Shown: one piece after another, positions 34,270-46,531 of the stretch
Layout of the letters: each line of letters starts with the position of its first letter
Numbering within the stretch: position 1 is the first letter of the stretch
Source: Oncomelania hupensis
Lineage: Eukaryota; Mollusca; Gastropoda; Littorinimorpha; Pomatiopsidae
Direction of reading: 5' to 3'
NCBI GenBank assembly: GCA_036898135.1
Contig: CM072513.1
Span: 13,443,022 to 13,507,021 of the forward strand
DNA: 64,000 nt
Position numbers and translations under genes: made by a program
The notes under the pieces: model-generated
What the model was told of the DNA's origin: nothing
The model's input: only the letters and a program-made list of their open reading frames with translations
Databases searched by the model: none

Positions 34270-35336
34270 TTGCCCCCCCAATATTCAGCCCCTCAAAAAA
34301 CATTATTTGAAGGTTCAAACCAATATATTCCCCCTTTCTCTGGACTGATGCAAGTTAACAATATCTGTGCTGAGACCATTTTCAAAGCACTGAAGGATTG
34401 CTTGATCAGACTTGACTTGCCAGTGCAAAACTGTAGGGGCCAGGCCTACGACGGGGCGAGTAATTTTCAGGGTCACGTGTCAGGAGTTGCAAAAAGATTC
34501 AAAGATGAGATCCTTGCTGTGACTGAAGAGTTGGCGTCAGTTCTTCAAAGAAAACAAACGACTTGTGATGATGCAGTAAACGCTGCTGACATTTGTCTGA
34601 GAACACTGGAAAGCATGCGGCATGAAGATTGTTATGAGACATTTTTTGCTGACATCACAACGAAAGCTGCAAATTTGTGTGATGAGCCCTGCGTTCCTAC
34701 ACAGAAGCAGCCTCCACGAAGACTGGACGATGGCTCACAGGGTCACAGCTATTCTTGTCCATCTGCTTACTACAGACAGCAATACTGTGAGGCCATTGAC
34801 AACATCAAAGAACATTTAAAGAACCGGTTTGATCAAATAGCTCTCGACTTACCAAGGAAAATTTAAGTTCTTCTAAGTGATGGAGCAGCAGGGAAGAGAC
34901 AAAAAATTCCTCAAGAAATCAAAGATACATATTCCGCTAACATCGACTTGGACAGACTCAAAACTCAGCTAGAATCCTCCCACATGCACTGGGTGACACC
35001 AGGAGGCGGCTAACTCTAGGATCACCATATTCCAAGCACTGCCGGATGAACTGAAAGCTTCTGACACTGTGCGACGGATGCTGAGTGAAGTGGATAAACT
35101 TCTCAGACTGTACTTCACCATCCCAACCACAATAGGCAACGGCTGAACGCAGTTTTTCAGCCCTAAAGCGGGTAAAAACATACCTTTGGGCAACGATGAC
35201 GCAGGAGCGTTTAAATAAATGTCTTATAATGCATGTGTTCAAAGACAAAGTAGATCAACTAGACCTAGCGCAAACTGCTTACGAATTTATCAATACAAAT
35301 GAACGCCATAAGGCATACTTTGGAAAATTAACGGTG
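34270..35336 (+). pseudogene. Transposase remnant of the outer hAT element
   Basis: The frame 34270-34866 keeps the CRGQAYDGASN block and a helical region ending RFDQIALDLPRKI, then stops. Coding similarity resumes without an open frame. The C-terminal dimerisation block is legible to a TAA near 35336, after a shift at about 35144. The N-terminal zinc finger and part of the catalytic core are missing, so it is inactive. Confidence 0.8.
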
Positions 35337-35531
35337 TAATTTCCCATGCCTAATGACATGCATGACTGCTGTTTTTGTTACTGTGATGGATCAACATTGT
35401 CAGGTCAGTTTCTCTCCATTTCTCTCTACCCTCCCCCCTCTCTCTCTCTCTTATATGCACAGTTGTAGAAATTTTTTTTGTCTCTCACATAGTGTCTATG
35501 AAAATAGTTCAAATTATTTGGAGTAAATGTC

Positions 35532-37238
35532 CAGGGCCGGACCCAAAAGGGTGGGGGGAAGGGGGGGTACCTGGGGGGAGGGGGGGGTACCTGGGTTCTG
35601 GAACCCCCCTTCCAAATTAAAATAAATTGAATTTTTTAATGCAAAGAGTTTCAATTTTTTTAAAATTGTTTCTAAAACATTGCAGTTTTGAGTCACTTTT
35701 GGTCCAACGTACAAAGAGTTATTTATAGTCAATTCAACGGAAATCCATTTCAAGGGATCCGTTTGAAACGTCCAAAGCGTTTTCCCCGTTGAAACGACCA
35801 AGTAACCCAACCCCTAAGCCTAAATTAGTAAATGCAGCCATATTTTCTTGTTCTGGCCGCAAGCCTCTTCCAGCACCTTCACCTTGATACTGCCCTAATC
35901 CACCAAAAACGACTTTTTAGAAATATTAATTAAGATGTTAAGTTGATAATTATGACAATTCGTTGTAACAAACATCCATTGAAACGACCATCGCTGAATC
36001 GTCCAAAAACATCGTTGAAATGGAAACCCTTGACAGTGAAGCTGCAGAAAAGGACAAAAGATGTTGTCGATGCCTACAGGGAGATCAAAGAAGTCAGTAA
36101 CTGCTTGTCTTCTATTAGAAGAGATGTCGACACAGCGTTCGTTGCCTGTTTGGTGAAGTCAGCAAAATGGCAAATGCTTTGACAACTGGTGTTATTGTTT
36201 CTCGTCAAGCATCCCGACAGACTCTCCGTGACAACCAACCTGCGGCCACTCCAGAAGAATATTTAAAGATTTGCATTGCCATTCCTTTCTTGGAACACCT
36301 GTCAACCGAATTGGACTCGAGGTTAAAAAATGCTGGCCTAGCAGTTGATGGTCTCTGTCTGGTGCCAAGCACTTTAATAGACAACCAGGATGGTTTCATG
36401 CAGGTTCTAGAAGGGGTGAAGACACTGGCAATGTTGTGGGAGTCTGACCTACCAGACAACGCTACCCTTGATGCAGAATACCAACGGTGGGTTTGCAAAT
36501 GGCGAAGTGCTGCTGAGAATGCGACAGCTATCATCCCATCCACGGCATCAGAAGCACTGAAACATTGTGACAGGGATTTTTATCCCAACCTGTTCATCAT
36601 GCTAAAGAACCTTTGCACCCTGCCTGTCACTACTGCCGAGTGTGAGCGTTCAAACAGTCAGTTGCGCAACCTGAAAAACTACCTGCGCTCTACAATGGGG
36701 CACAGAGACTCAATGGACTTGCTTTAATGAAAGTGCACAGGGATGTTGATATTGACTTCAAAGAGGCAGTGAACTGTTTTGCCAGAAGATACAATTCACA
36801 AATGGTACTAATGCCGAGAAGCCTAGTGCAGCAAGACTGAATTAAATGAAAGCAGGGCGGTGATGTTCATAAACTACAAGGTAAAGCTTTATACCGTTAA
36901 CAATCAACAAAAAGTAGTGAATAATAATAGTATACAAAACATCTCTGCTGATAAATAAATGTTTGTGTGTGTGTGTGTTGGTTTTTTTTAAGGGAGGGGC
37001 AGAGAATAATTTTTGTACCCCAGAGTTTGTCAGTTCAATTGTTCAAAAAGCTCAAAGTCCCAGACAATCTCAAATGGCTTTTTCAAGGTTCAGAATGCAC
37101 CAGATTGCACCATTTTGCATCGTTGAAGAAAAAAAATTTCCGGGGGAGCATGCCCCCGGACCCCCTTAGAAGGCTCGGCGCTTCGCGCCTTCGCTGAATC
37201 TGTAACCTCCCCCTCGACTTTTCCAAGGTCCGGCCCTG
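35532..37238 (+). mobile_element. Second hAT-like element nested in the first
   Basis: Inverted ends CAGGGCCGGACC (left) and GGTCCGGCCCTG (right) with a 5-bp duplication ATGTC (35527-35531 and 37239-37243). G- or C-rich subterminal runs at both ends. Encodes a truncated transposase at 35943-36838. Confidence 0.85.
35943..36838 (+). pseudogene. Transposase remnant of the inner hAT element
   Basis: Two overlapping frames, 35943-36182 (LQKRTKDVVDAYREIKEVSN) and 36167-36727 (YLKICIAIPFLEHLSTELDS; LPVTTAECERSNSQLRNLKN). After a one-base shift near 36705 a further frame continues (ALMKVHRDVDIDFKEAVNCF) to about 36838. The style resembles THAP/PRKRIR-like domesticated and ZMYM-like hAT transposases. 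The amino-terminal half is missing. Confidence 0.78.
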
Positions 37239-37347
37239 ATGTCAGTGAATAAAATGGGTGTGTGCCCCCCCAATCCTGAACAGCTTCCGCCGCCTGTGTT
37301 AATACAGTCATTTTTCATCTAGGGATTTATAGATGGACTATTAAAGT

Positions 37348-39855
37348 GCATATCCTGTCCTATCCTATCCCGTAACTCGAAGATGGGGCACCACAGATGA
37401 TCGTTTAACCAGCGTACTCCATCTTTCTCTGTCCTCAGCAACCCTCATGGCTTTGCTAAATGTCAAGCCAATCCGTTCTCGAATGTTGTCCTTCCACCTC
37501 TTTTTCTGTCTCCCTCTTCTTTTGCCGACTTGCACCGTGCCTTGCAGAAAGGTCTTTGCAAGGCCTGATGCTCTGCTGACGTGGCCATACCATCGAAGTT
37601 TCCGTTTCTTCACCACTGTGAGCAGGTCATCGTGTTTTCCAATGGCTTGTGCGATGATCTGTCGGACTTCGTTGTTGGTGATATGCTGGTATAGGAAATA
37701 CCCAGAAGTCTTCTGTATCACCTCATCCCCATGCTTTGTATTTTTCGTTGTAGACGTGCTGCACTGTGAGGATCCATATTTCGCAAGCATATAGGAAGAT
37801 GGAGATAACAAGAGAGCGCAGCAGCCTTACCTTGGAATGTAGACTGATGTTCCTGTCTTTCCAAATTGGCTTCAACCTTGTTACGACCCCATTAGTTTGT
37901 GCGATGCTGGAGAGGACTTCCTGTCAGGACCCATTGTCTGATACAATGGCTCATAAATATTTGAAGCTATAAACTCTGTTGATGGAGTGGCCTTGGACTT
38001 TGATGTCCATGTTGATGCCATTGGTGTTGTTGGTCATCATTTTGATAATCTCTGCACTTATTTCCAGTCCATAGGCTCTGGAGGTGATGTCAAGCCTCTG
38101 TACCAACTGTTCAAGTTCTTGTTCCCCTCCAGCCAATCCATTAATTTCATTCGCAAAACGGAGGTTTTATATTGCTCTATCCCCTATGCTGACTATGCCA
38201 TCGTGATCTGCAAGGGCATCTGACATGATGCGCTCGAGGAAGATGTTGAAGAATGTTGGAGAGAGTAGGCATCCTTGACGCACACCGATTCTTGTTCTGA
38301 ACCAGTTCTCGATGACGCTGTTGTGGAGGGCTGCACTGGTAGACTTGTCATACAGCCTATTGATGACTTCAATAACTTTAAGGCTGATGTTGTACACTCT
38401 CGTGGTTGCCCACAGAGCTGCTTGCCAGTCTCGGTCAAACGCTTTCTTGAAGTCTACAAACACATGATATAGATGTTGTTGGTGCTGTAGGTATTTCTCG
38501 CAGATTATTCTATAGTTGCCCTGAATCCTGCTTGTTCTTCAGCTATTATTTGTTCAGCTTGGGGTGCAACCTGTTGAGTATTATTTTCAGGAGGACTTTG
38601 CTGGGATGGCTGATGAGGCTGGTTGTGCGGTAATTTTCTACTCCTGCAGGTACCCTTTTTGGGAAGAGTGATGACAAGCGAATGGGTCTATGAGGTAGGC
38701 CACTCCCCACTCTGAAAGATCTTGTTACAGATAATGGCGAAGGCGTCAATCATTGCTTCTCCTCCTGCTTGAAGCAATTCGGCGGGTATGTTGTCCACTC
38801 CCGCTGACTTCCCCTTCTTCAGTGATTGCACTGCTGCCTCAACTTCTTCTCGGAGAATTGGGAGAATTTCTTCCTCTTCTCTGTTCTGGGGACATGCTTG
38901 AACTGATGGGTCTTCGTTTGGTGTGTGGTTGTAAAGGTCAGAGCAGTACTCTGTCCATCTATCCAAGAGTTCTTGTTCTTCTGTAAGGCATATGCCAGAC
39001 TTGCTTTGGATCGTGGAGACCCTGGGCTGTTTAACACTTGTCAGCCGCTTCACAGTCTGGTATGTCTTCTTGCTGATGTTCTTGTTCAGACTGTTCTCTA
39101 TTTCCTGCCATTGATCTTCTATCCAGTTCTCCTTTGCTGTGCACATGCCTTTTCGGATGCCATTGTTAATTTTTCGGTATGCATCAGCTCCTTGTGTGGT
39201 GATCTTTTTCTTTTTAATCTCTCTTCGTTTATCACACAGGCCCAAAAGTTCAGGTGTGATCGACGGCTTCTTCTTTGGGCGGTGCTTGCCAAGGATCTCA
39301 GTGGCGGTATCTGTCACCAGTGGCTGCATCTGTCACAGCTGAGTTGAAGGTAGTGGTCATGGTGTTGACATCTACTTCACCAGCTCCCAAAATGAGCAGT
39401 GGTGCAAATTTCCCTCCAATTGTGGCTTGGAATATTTTTGTCACCTCCTGGTCTTGCAGTTTGTCCAGGTCAAACTTCATTCTGGTGCACTTTGCTATTT
39501 GAACTCTCTTCAAATGGAGCCGGAAGGACATCATCACGAGATCGATGTCACTTCCGATGTCTGCTCCTGAGAAAGTGCGTGTCCTGCCAATGTTGATGCT
39601 TGATTTGAAATGTGTCTTGACAATGATGTAGTCAAACTGGTTATGACGCTCACTGCTGGGACTGTGCCAAGTCCATCGTCTGGATTTTTTGTGGAGACCA
39701 AGCGTGTTTGTTGTATCTGGCAAACTCCAAGAGTCTCGGACGCCTGTCATTTGTCTCTTTGTTGCAGTTGGGTCCACATGTGTCTCCCCAGTTGTGGTGC
39801 GCATCTTGGCCAACCTTGGCATTCCAGTCACCTTGTACTATGACTATGTCCTTCT
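37348..39855 (-). mobile_element. RTE-like LINE, 5'-truncated, inactive
   Basis: Read on the minus strand from 39855: endonuclease end (IVQGDWNAKVGQDA; NQFDYIIVKTHF), linker, RT (KGKSAGVDNIPAELLQAGGE; ENYRTTSLISHPSKVLLKII; FVDFKKAFD; GVRQGCLLSP), then the catalytic box as FANEI where FADDI is expected, so both Asp are replaced. It ends KLRWYGHVSRASGLAKT and SSVVPHLRVTG, followed by a (GGATA)n-type tail at 37348-37370. The frame breaks several times. Confidence 0.87.
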
Positions 39856-40420
39856 TCGACATTAAAGTCCAAGGCCAATCCCTCAACACAGTGCTTAGCT
39901 TTAAATATTTAGGAGCCATTGTATCAGACAATGGATCCCGACAGGAAGTTCTCTCCAGGATCGCGCAAATAACTGCTGTCCTCCTTTGTCATTTCCATTT
40001 TACTATACGCTTGCGAAACATGGACCCTCACAGCAGACCTACAACAAAGAATACAAAGCATAGAGATGAGGAGCTACAAAAGACTTCTGGGCATTTCCTA
40101 TACCCAGCATATCACCAACAACGAAGTCCGACAGACCATCACACAAGCCATTGGATACGAGGACATGTTCACAGTGATGATATGGCCACGTCACCAGATC
40201 ATCAGGTCTTGCAAAGACCTTCCTGCAAGGCACGGTGCAAGTCGGCAGGAGAAGAGGGAGACCGAAAAAGAGGTCGGAGGACAACATTCGAGAATGGACT
40301 GGCTTGACACTGAGCGAGGCCATGAGGGTTGCTGAGGACAGAGAAGAGTACGCTTGTTAAATGATCATCTGTGGTGCTCCAACGACCTTCGAGTTACGTG
40401 ATATGACAGGGAGATAGGAC
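39856..40420 (+). mobile_element. Second RTE 3' end in opposite orientation
   Basis: The plus strand carries the same family's 3' part: DIKVQGQSLNTVLSFKYLGA near the start, then frames broken but legible, ending in the 3' tail gggagataggacaggat at about 40402-40418. It abuts the 5' end of the minus-strand element at about 39856, so the two lie 5' end to 5' end. No target duplication was found. Confidence 0.82.
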
Positions 40421-40592
40421 AGGATCTGATCACAAAGAGCTAGATCGAGCCAGAGACCTTACATAGTCTGTGATCGAGCTTTGTGACCACACTGCACTGA
40501 AATGACTGGATGGACTAAGAATTCTTTTGAGTTTGCAACCTTTTTGGATTTTACTGGCAATATTGCCATACGTTTTGAATTTACAAACCAAC

Positions 40593-40757
40593 CCTGTGCT
40601 GTCCTCTGCAATGGCACACACAATGTGCTGCCCTTCGTCTGCTTGGCTTGGTGTCCAGCTTAAGTCTTCGTAGAACACGTGAGGACGCCCTTTGTTGTCC
40701 GGGTTTACCCCCCCTTTAGTCAGAGATCTCGGACCCATGATCTCAATGCGGGTGACC
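40593..40757 (-). CDS. N-terminal exon 7 of the extracellular module (3' end approximate)
   Basis: Acceptor TTTATTTCAG before GGTCACC. One base completes the Arg codon of the previous exon, and the frame then reads VTRIEIMGPRSLTKGG, later LSWTPSQADEGQHIVCAIAE, then DSTG. The WTP.....G.H..C..AED ending is typical of the last strand of this module. The donor is uncertain: GTTGGT at 40592 is used here, with GTTTGT or GTAAAT a few bases further as alternatives. Downstream, RTE sequence begins about 170 bp into the intron. The exon that closes the module and supplies phase 1 for the first EGF exon was not found. Confidence 0.75.
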
Positions 40758-41173
40758 CTGAAATAAATAAAAAATTATTTTTTTTTCTTTCATGACTCTT
40801 CACCATAATGCGAACTGTGTCAAAATTAAAAACATGCCAAAGGAATGCATATGCTTGGCAAGACTGTAGGGTCAGACTGTAGAAAGAGTGGAAAAATATA
40901 GGTACCTTAGCAATGTAATAACAAGTTGACTTTTTCAAAGAATGCGGAAGTGATTTTCAAAACTTGCAAACGAACAATGTACATATTAACCAGCTCAGGT
41001 TCTTGACGGTATCTAGTAAAACAATAGATCTCTGTTATGATGTTGATGTTGTCTTGTATAGCGCGATCCTCCATGTCGGTAGACATGCTCATTGCGCATG
41101 CAGTGGGTTGGGGGTAGAGGGTGGGGAGTGTGATCCAAAAATAAAGCGAAGCACCCATCACATATAGACATAA

Positions 41174-41224
<51 letters not shown>

Positions 41225-41555
41225 AAACAAAACTGCAATCAACCTAGTATATGGTTTTATCTATGATTTTATTCTTTTTATTGTTTATTATTGTTATTAT
41301 TAGAATAATTAGTATAGTGATATGAACTTGCATTTGATCTTATTGCTGACTTTTTAATTCCTAACCAGACTTACATGGAGACTACGTTTTATGCAGAACC
41401 GTTCTACTGTGGTGAATTGCTTCCCTTGACTGTGATTCCCTACCGTGGGGGTGCCGGGGATTTCTGTATAAATAGTATCCCCACTTTCTGCAAATTTAGT
41501 GCTTTAAGTTCCCACTGTCGTTGTCTTTCTCATTTGTTCTTCCGGTTTCCTCCCT
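40758..41555. other. Intron sequence with (GT)n
   Basis: (GT)n at 41176-41222; otherwise nothing recognised. Part of the intron between module exons 6 and 7. Confidence 0.5.
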
Positions 41556-41784
41556 CCCTTCAATAATGGTACTGGACGCAGTCAATATCAAATTTCAAAA
41601 AATATAAATTCAATTTTTTTCCCGTCTTCCTATAGCGATCTCCCTGACTTTACACCACCTGTTTGAGTGATGATGTGTATTTGTTGTGTGTGTGAGGGTG
41701 GATGAGACAGGTGAGCGTGTATGTTGGTACAGACCGACGCGCTTTGAGCATGATTGATTTGGGGAAAGGCGCGTATATAGCATC

Positions 41785-41856
<72 letters not shown>
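41555..41856 (+). mobile_element. Interspersed repeat with (ATT)n tail
   Basis: About 230 bp beginning ttcaataatggtactgga, containing atagcgatctccctgac and acaccacctgtttgagtgat, then gcgctttgagcatgattgat, ggcgcgtatatagcatcc and (ATT)n (41786-41856). A second copy lies at 59112-59285 and a tail fragment at 27425-27566. The structure resembles a SINE or the end of a LINE; the head is not identified. Confidence 0.7.
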
Positions 41857-43127
41857 CTCTCATCCCTACTCTGTTCTATCAATCTAATATACTATCTTCT
41901 ACTTCGCTAGACCAGTCCACCACCTGTTTTCTTGAACTCTTCCGGGACAAAACTGCTCATTTGTGTGAGGTCAGTTGTATCAGTTTGGAAATATTGGACG
42001 TTTTCTGCCAAATAGTCACTAGGGCTTCCTATGATATTATTATTTAGCATGTGGGCATTTTATATTGTTTTGTTGATATTTTATAATGATGTTTTGTATT
42101 CTATTTTGTTTTTGTAAACGGGGGTTCGAGAAATTAGCAAGATGAAGCTCTCTAATGTGTTTGTTTTTTTGTTGTTTTTTTTAAAGTAGAAGAAAAAAAT
42201 TACCAATGCTCTATCCTAAACTTCAACTAAACTTTCGTTGGGAAAAGTGTTTTAGCCCGTGATAAACCAAATCGACGAAAGCAACCTCCACAAATTAAAG
42301 AGTTATGATGGCATTTACCTTCCCAAAGACGAACAAAATTTCGTCTGTAACGAAAAGCGCTGCCGCTTCATAACCGCAGGCACGAAGAAAAAATAACTGT
42401 TCGCAAGGATTTCTCGATTGCATAACCGGTAGCGAAAGGGATCTTTACGAATCAAGTTTCGCTGGTCTAACTAAAGTTCTCTATTTCTTCCTAGGGGGGC
42501 TGCAGTGTCCTAGTTCTAGCTGTCCACAGCGATACAGGCCTGAACAGCAGCCTAGCTTGCAGTAAGTGTGTGTCTTGGGAGACTAAGAGTACGATCCTAT
42601 TTCTGAAAACTATTTTATGCATGCCGGATCTCCGTGCCCATAGCCTTGGGCAACTCTTTGAGCAGGGCTAAACCAACAACATTTGTTTCGAACAGCAGCG
42701 TACCATAATAATTGAGAAACATTGTAAACAAAATCCAAATAGTATTTGCTACTCTCCTCACCGTGCGTTGTTGACAAGATAACACTAAACTTCCAAAATG
42801 GGAAGTGAAGATCCCCCCAAAATGATATAATTCAACATTCGAGAGTTGTCCTTCTGACGTCAAAAAGTATATCCATGCTCAAAAAAAAAAGAGCACAAAC
42901 TGACGTCATAGACACACTGGAACATTTCGTAGTGGATCGGGGTAGGTGTCAAGTCGTTCATGCTGTTGCTCGCTGCACAGCTTTGGGCAGGTTTTGGTTC
43001 ATTGGTGACTTCGGGCATGACGCGCCTTGAGCAACCAAAAGTATTATGAGTAATTAATAACAGATCTAACATATAGCCTTACATAGTTCTAAATCTGGGA
43101 TATACTAGATTAGGTAGAACTAGACCT
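41857..43127. other. Intron sequence, nothing assigned
   Basis: Includes a gggggttcgagaaattagca segment near 42119 of unknown nature and two TGACGTCA octamers (about 42855 and 42902). Small ORFs at 42615-43072 carry no recognised motif. Confidence 0.4.
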
Positions 43128-43148
43128 AATTAAATTAATTAATTAATT

Positions 43149-43182
<34 letters not shown>

Positions 43183-43198
43183 TAATAATAAAAATAAA

Positions 43199-43243
<45 letters not shown>

Positions 43244-43260
43244 TTTAAAAAAAATAATGA
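43128..43260 (+). repeat. (AATT)n, (TTAT)n and (AAT)n tracts
   Basis: Compound AT microsatellite. Next to it, at about 43350-43400, is the phrase gaaaccggagtacccggagg, the complement of a box common in invertebrate SINEs (ctccgggtactccggttt), so a minus-strand SINE remnant probably occupies about 43322-43500. A pure C run of about 27 lies at 43548-43571. Confidence 0.75.
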
Positions 43261-43857
43261 AACAGTATGTTATCGCGCGCTTTTTGTTCAGAAGTCGGAA
43301 TAGAAATCAATTCTTATTTTTGAAATTTTAGATTGATTGCATCCAATACCATTACTAAAGAGGAGAGGGAGGAAACCGGAGTACCCGGAGGAACCCTCGG
43401 CGTCCTGAAAGGTTTCGTATCTAAGTCACGTAAGCTTGTCCCTCGGCATAGGAAACCAACTCACTATGAACTTAGTTACCAAGCCATCCCAAATCCAATG
43501 TCAACAATCATAATAAAAAGTCTGGGTCTCTCTCTTCTGCTAGAAAGCCCCCCCCCCCCCCCCCCCCCCCCTCCCTTGATCAAAGTTCTTTTTTATCCTT
43601 CCATTTTTTTTTGTAGTTTGTGATTGTCAGTATGATGTGTATGTGGCTGATTGATGGCGGTCCGAATTATTTACTGCAATAATATGTAGCTACAATGCAC
43701 AGCAATAAATCTGGTACCTTAAAAAGGTTGTGATGCTGTAAGACAGCTTGAAGAAAGTGGACAAAACCTGTCCATTGGAGAAAACTCCTTCATTGGGCTA
43801 AGAAGATGACTAATAAAAGGTTTGCAAGCGAATGAAAACACAAGAGCCAGTATCGGT

Positions 43858-45955
43858 ATGAGAGTGGAGTGGAGTGCTGTCTACACTACTTATAAAGCTA
43901 GGTATGTGAGTGGAGTGTTGTAAAAACTACTTATAATGCTAGGTATGTGAGTGGAGTGATGTCTACACTACTTATAATGCTAGGTATGTGAGTGGAGTGA
44001 TGTCTACACTACTTATAATGCTAGGTATGTGAATGGAGTGTTGTAAAAACTACTGATAATGCTAGGTATGAGAGTGGAGGGGGGTGCTGTCTACACTACT
44101 TATAATGCTAGGTATTAGAGTGGAGAGTTGTAAAAACTACTTATAATGCTAGGTATGAGAATGGAGTGGAGTGCTGTCTACACTACTTATAATGCTAGGT
44201 ATTAGAGTGGAGTGTTGTAAACACTACTTATAATGCTAGGTATGTGAGTGGAGTGCTGTCTACACTATTTATAATGCTAGGTATGTAAGTGGAGTGCTGT
44301 AAACACTACTTATAATGCTAGGTATGTGAGTGGAGTGCTGTAAACACTACTTCTAATGCTAGGTATGTGAGTGGAGTGGAGTGCTGTAAACACTACTTAT
44401 AATGCTAAATATTAGAGTGGAGTGTTGTAAACACTACTTATAATGCTAGGTATTAGAGTGGAGTGTTGTAAACACTACTTATAATGCTAGGTATGTGAGT
44501 GGAGTGCTGTCTACACTACTTATAATGCTAGGTATTACAGTGGAGTGCTGTCTACACTACTTATAATGCTAGGTATGTGAGTGGAATGCTGTAAACACTA
44601 CTTATAATGCTAGGTATGTGAGTGGAGTGCTGTCTACACTACTTATAATGCTAGGTATTACAGTGGAGTGTTGTAAACACCATTTATAATGCTAGGTATG
44701 AGAGTGGAGTGGAGTGCTGTCTACACTACTTATAATGCTAGGTATTAGAGTGGAGTGTTGTAAACACTACTTATAATGCTAGGTATGTGAGTGGAGTGCT
44801 GTCTACACTACTTATAATGCTAGGTATTACAGTGGAGTGTTGTAAACACAACTTATAATGCTAGGTATTACAGTGGAGTGTTGTAAACACTACTTATAAT
44901 GCTAGAAATTAGAGTGGAGTGCTGTAAACACTACTTATAATGCTAGGTATTAGAGTGGAGTGCTGTAAACACTACTTATAATGCTAGGTATGTGAGTGGA
45001 GTGCTGTCTACACTATTTATACTGCTAGGTATGTGAGTGGAGTGCTGTAAACACTACTTATAATGCTAGGTATGTAAGTGGAGTGCTGTAAACAGTACTT
45101 ATAATGCTAGGTATGTGAGTGGAGTGCTGTCTACACTACTTATAATGCTAGGTATGTGAGTGGAATGCTGTAAACACTACTTATAATGCTAGGTATGTGA
45201 GTGGAGTGCTGTCTACACTACTTATAATGCTAGATATGTGAGTGGAGTGCTGTCTACACTACTTATAATGCTAGGTATGTTAGTGGAGTGCTGTAAACAC
45301 TACTTATAATGCTAGGTATGTGAGTGGAGTGCTGTAAACACTACTTATAATGCTAGGTATGTGAGTGGAGTGTTGTAAACACTACTTTTAAAGCTAGGTA
45401 TGTGAGTGGAGTGTTGTAAACACTACTTATAATGCTAGGTATGAGAGTGGAGTGCTGTCTACACTACTTATAATGCTAGGTATGTGAGTGGAGTGCTGTC
45501 TACACTACTTATAATGCTAGGTATGTGAGTGAAGTGGAATGTTGTAAACACTACTTATAATGCTAGGTATGTGAGTGGAGTGTTATAAACACTACTTATA
45601 ATGCTAGGTATGTGAGTGGAGTGATGTCTACACTACTTATAATGCTAGGTATGTGAGTGGAGTGTTATAAACACTACTTATAATGCTAGGTATGTGAGTG
45701 GAGTGGAGTGCTGTCTACACTACTTATAATGCTAGGTATGTGAGTGGAGTGCTGTAAACACTACTTATAATGCTAGGTATGTGAGTGGAGTGCTGTCTAC
45801 ACTACTTATAATGCTAGGTATGTGAGTGGAGTGCTGTAAACACTACTTATAATGCTAGGTATGTGAGTGGAGTGTTGTAAAAACTACTTATAATGCTAGG
45901 TATGCGAGTGGAGTGGAGTGCTGTAAACACTACTTATAATGCTAGGCATGTCACA
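43858..45955 (+). repeat. 41-bp minisatellite, about 51 copies
   Basis: Unit contains cttataatgctaggtatgtg, agtggagtgctg and tctacacta or taaacacta. A 5-bp gtgga duplication recurs in some units (46-bp variants). A diverged copy in the opposite orientation lies at about 46091-46130. Confidence 0.97.
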
Positions 45956-46376
45956 GAGCCAAATTTCGTCCGGCAGTGATCATATAAAGGTGATTTATTT
46001 ATTTGGGAATAATGTTATAGTTTGTTGATATAGATTTGAAAGGGGGAAAAAGCGATGACCTGCAATTTTCGTTGACGACTTTCACATCTTGCATTATAAG
46101 TAATGTAGACAGTACTCCAATGCCCTCACATAATGAATGATACGGGCCTCGCCTGTGCTTCAATAAACCTATCCACAAATTTAATTGTTAGCTAGTGACC
46201 ACTGACCCTTATCCCGAGGGCTTCTTTTTCCACCCTATACGCCGTGCACTGATTTAGGCCTAGTGGTAGGTTATGCCGGGCATTTCTACACAGGGCGTAG
46301 CTGAGACTTGGCAATGCCAGACAGCAGGTCTCGCCAACACTGAACTACGCTGTAGCACGTGGATACGTTATCATAC

Positions 46377-46531
46377 CTAGCGTTCGGGTTGACGAGGTTG
46401 GTGGCGTAGATGTGGAGGCTCATTGTCGTTCCGGCTTTGACTACCACAATCGCTCCCTCTGCGGGCGTGTCCTCCACGAAGATGGGATGAGAGTCGCAAG
46501 AGTCCTTCTCCTGAGGAGTCTGGATCAAAAA
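46377..46531 (-). CDS. N-terminal exon 6 of the extracellular module
   Basis: 155 bp, phase 0 to phase 2. The acceptor is CCAAACAG before TTTTTG and the donor is GCTAG/GTATGA. It encodes FLIQTPQEKDSCDSHPIF, then VEDTPAEGAIVVVKAGTTMS, ending NPNA plus two bases. Joined to the previous exon it reads PLQ-FLIQ, as expected for the module. Read without splicing, the frame begins at an internal Met within IQTP, but the spliced frame is better supported. Confidence 0.82.

Larger units (their letters stand above)
34193..37298 (+). mobile_element. hAT element (5-bp duplication type), interrupted
   Basis: Inverted ends CACAGGCGGCGGAAGC (left, and as complement right) with a 5-bp duplication TTAAT (34188-34192 and 37299-37303). 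Inside, 34270-35336 encodes parts of a DUF4371/hAT transposase: FSGLMQVNNICAETIFKALK, NCRGQAYDGASNFQGH, then, after stops and a one-base shift near 35144, the dimerisation domain (TAERSFSALKRVKTYLWATM, YEFINTNERHKAYFGKL). A second element sits at 35532-37238. 5-bp duplications fit the hAT5-like group as I recall it. Confidence 0.82.

Noticed and set aside
43858..45955. Centromeric or telomeric satellite
   Set aside because: Only about 2 kb, inside an intron and flanked by unique exons.
45940..46377. The 41-bp array as an amplified donor of module exon 6
   Set aside because: GCTAGGTATG is shared with the exon 46377 donor, but the array carries it on the opposite strand and lies 420 bp away; a 10-base match could be chance.
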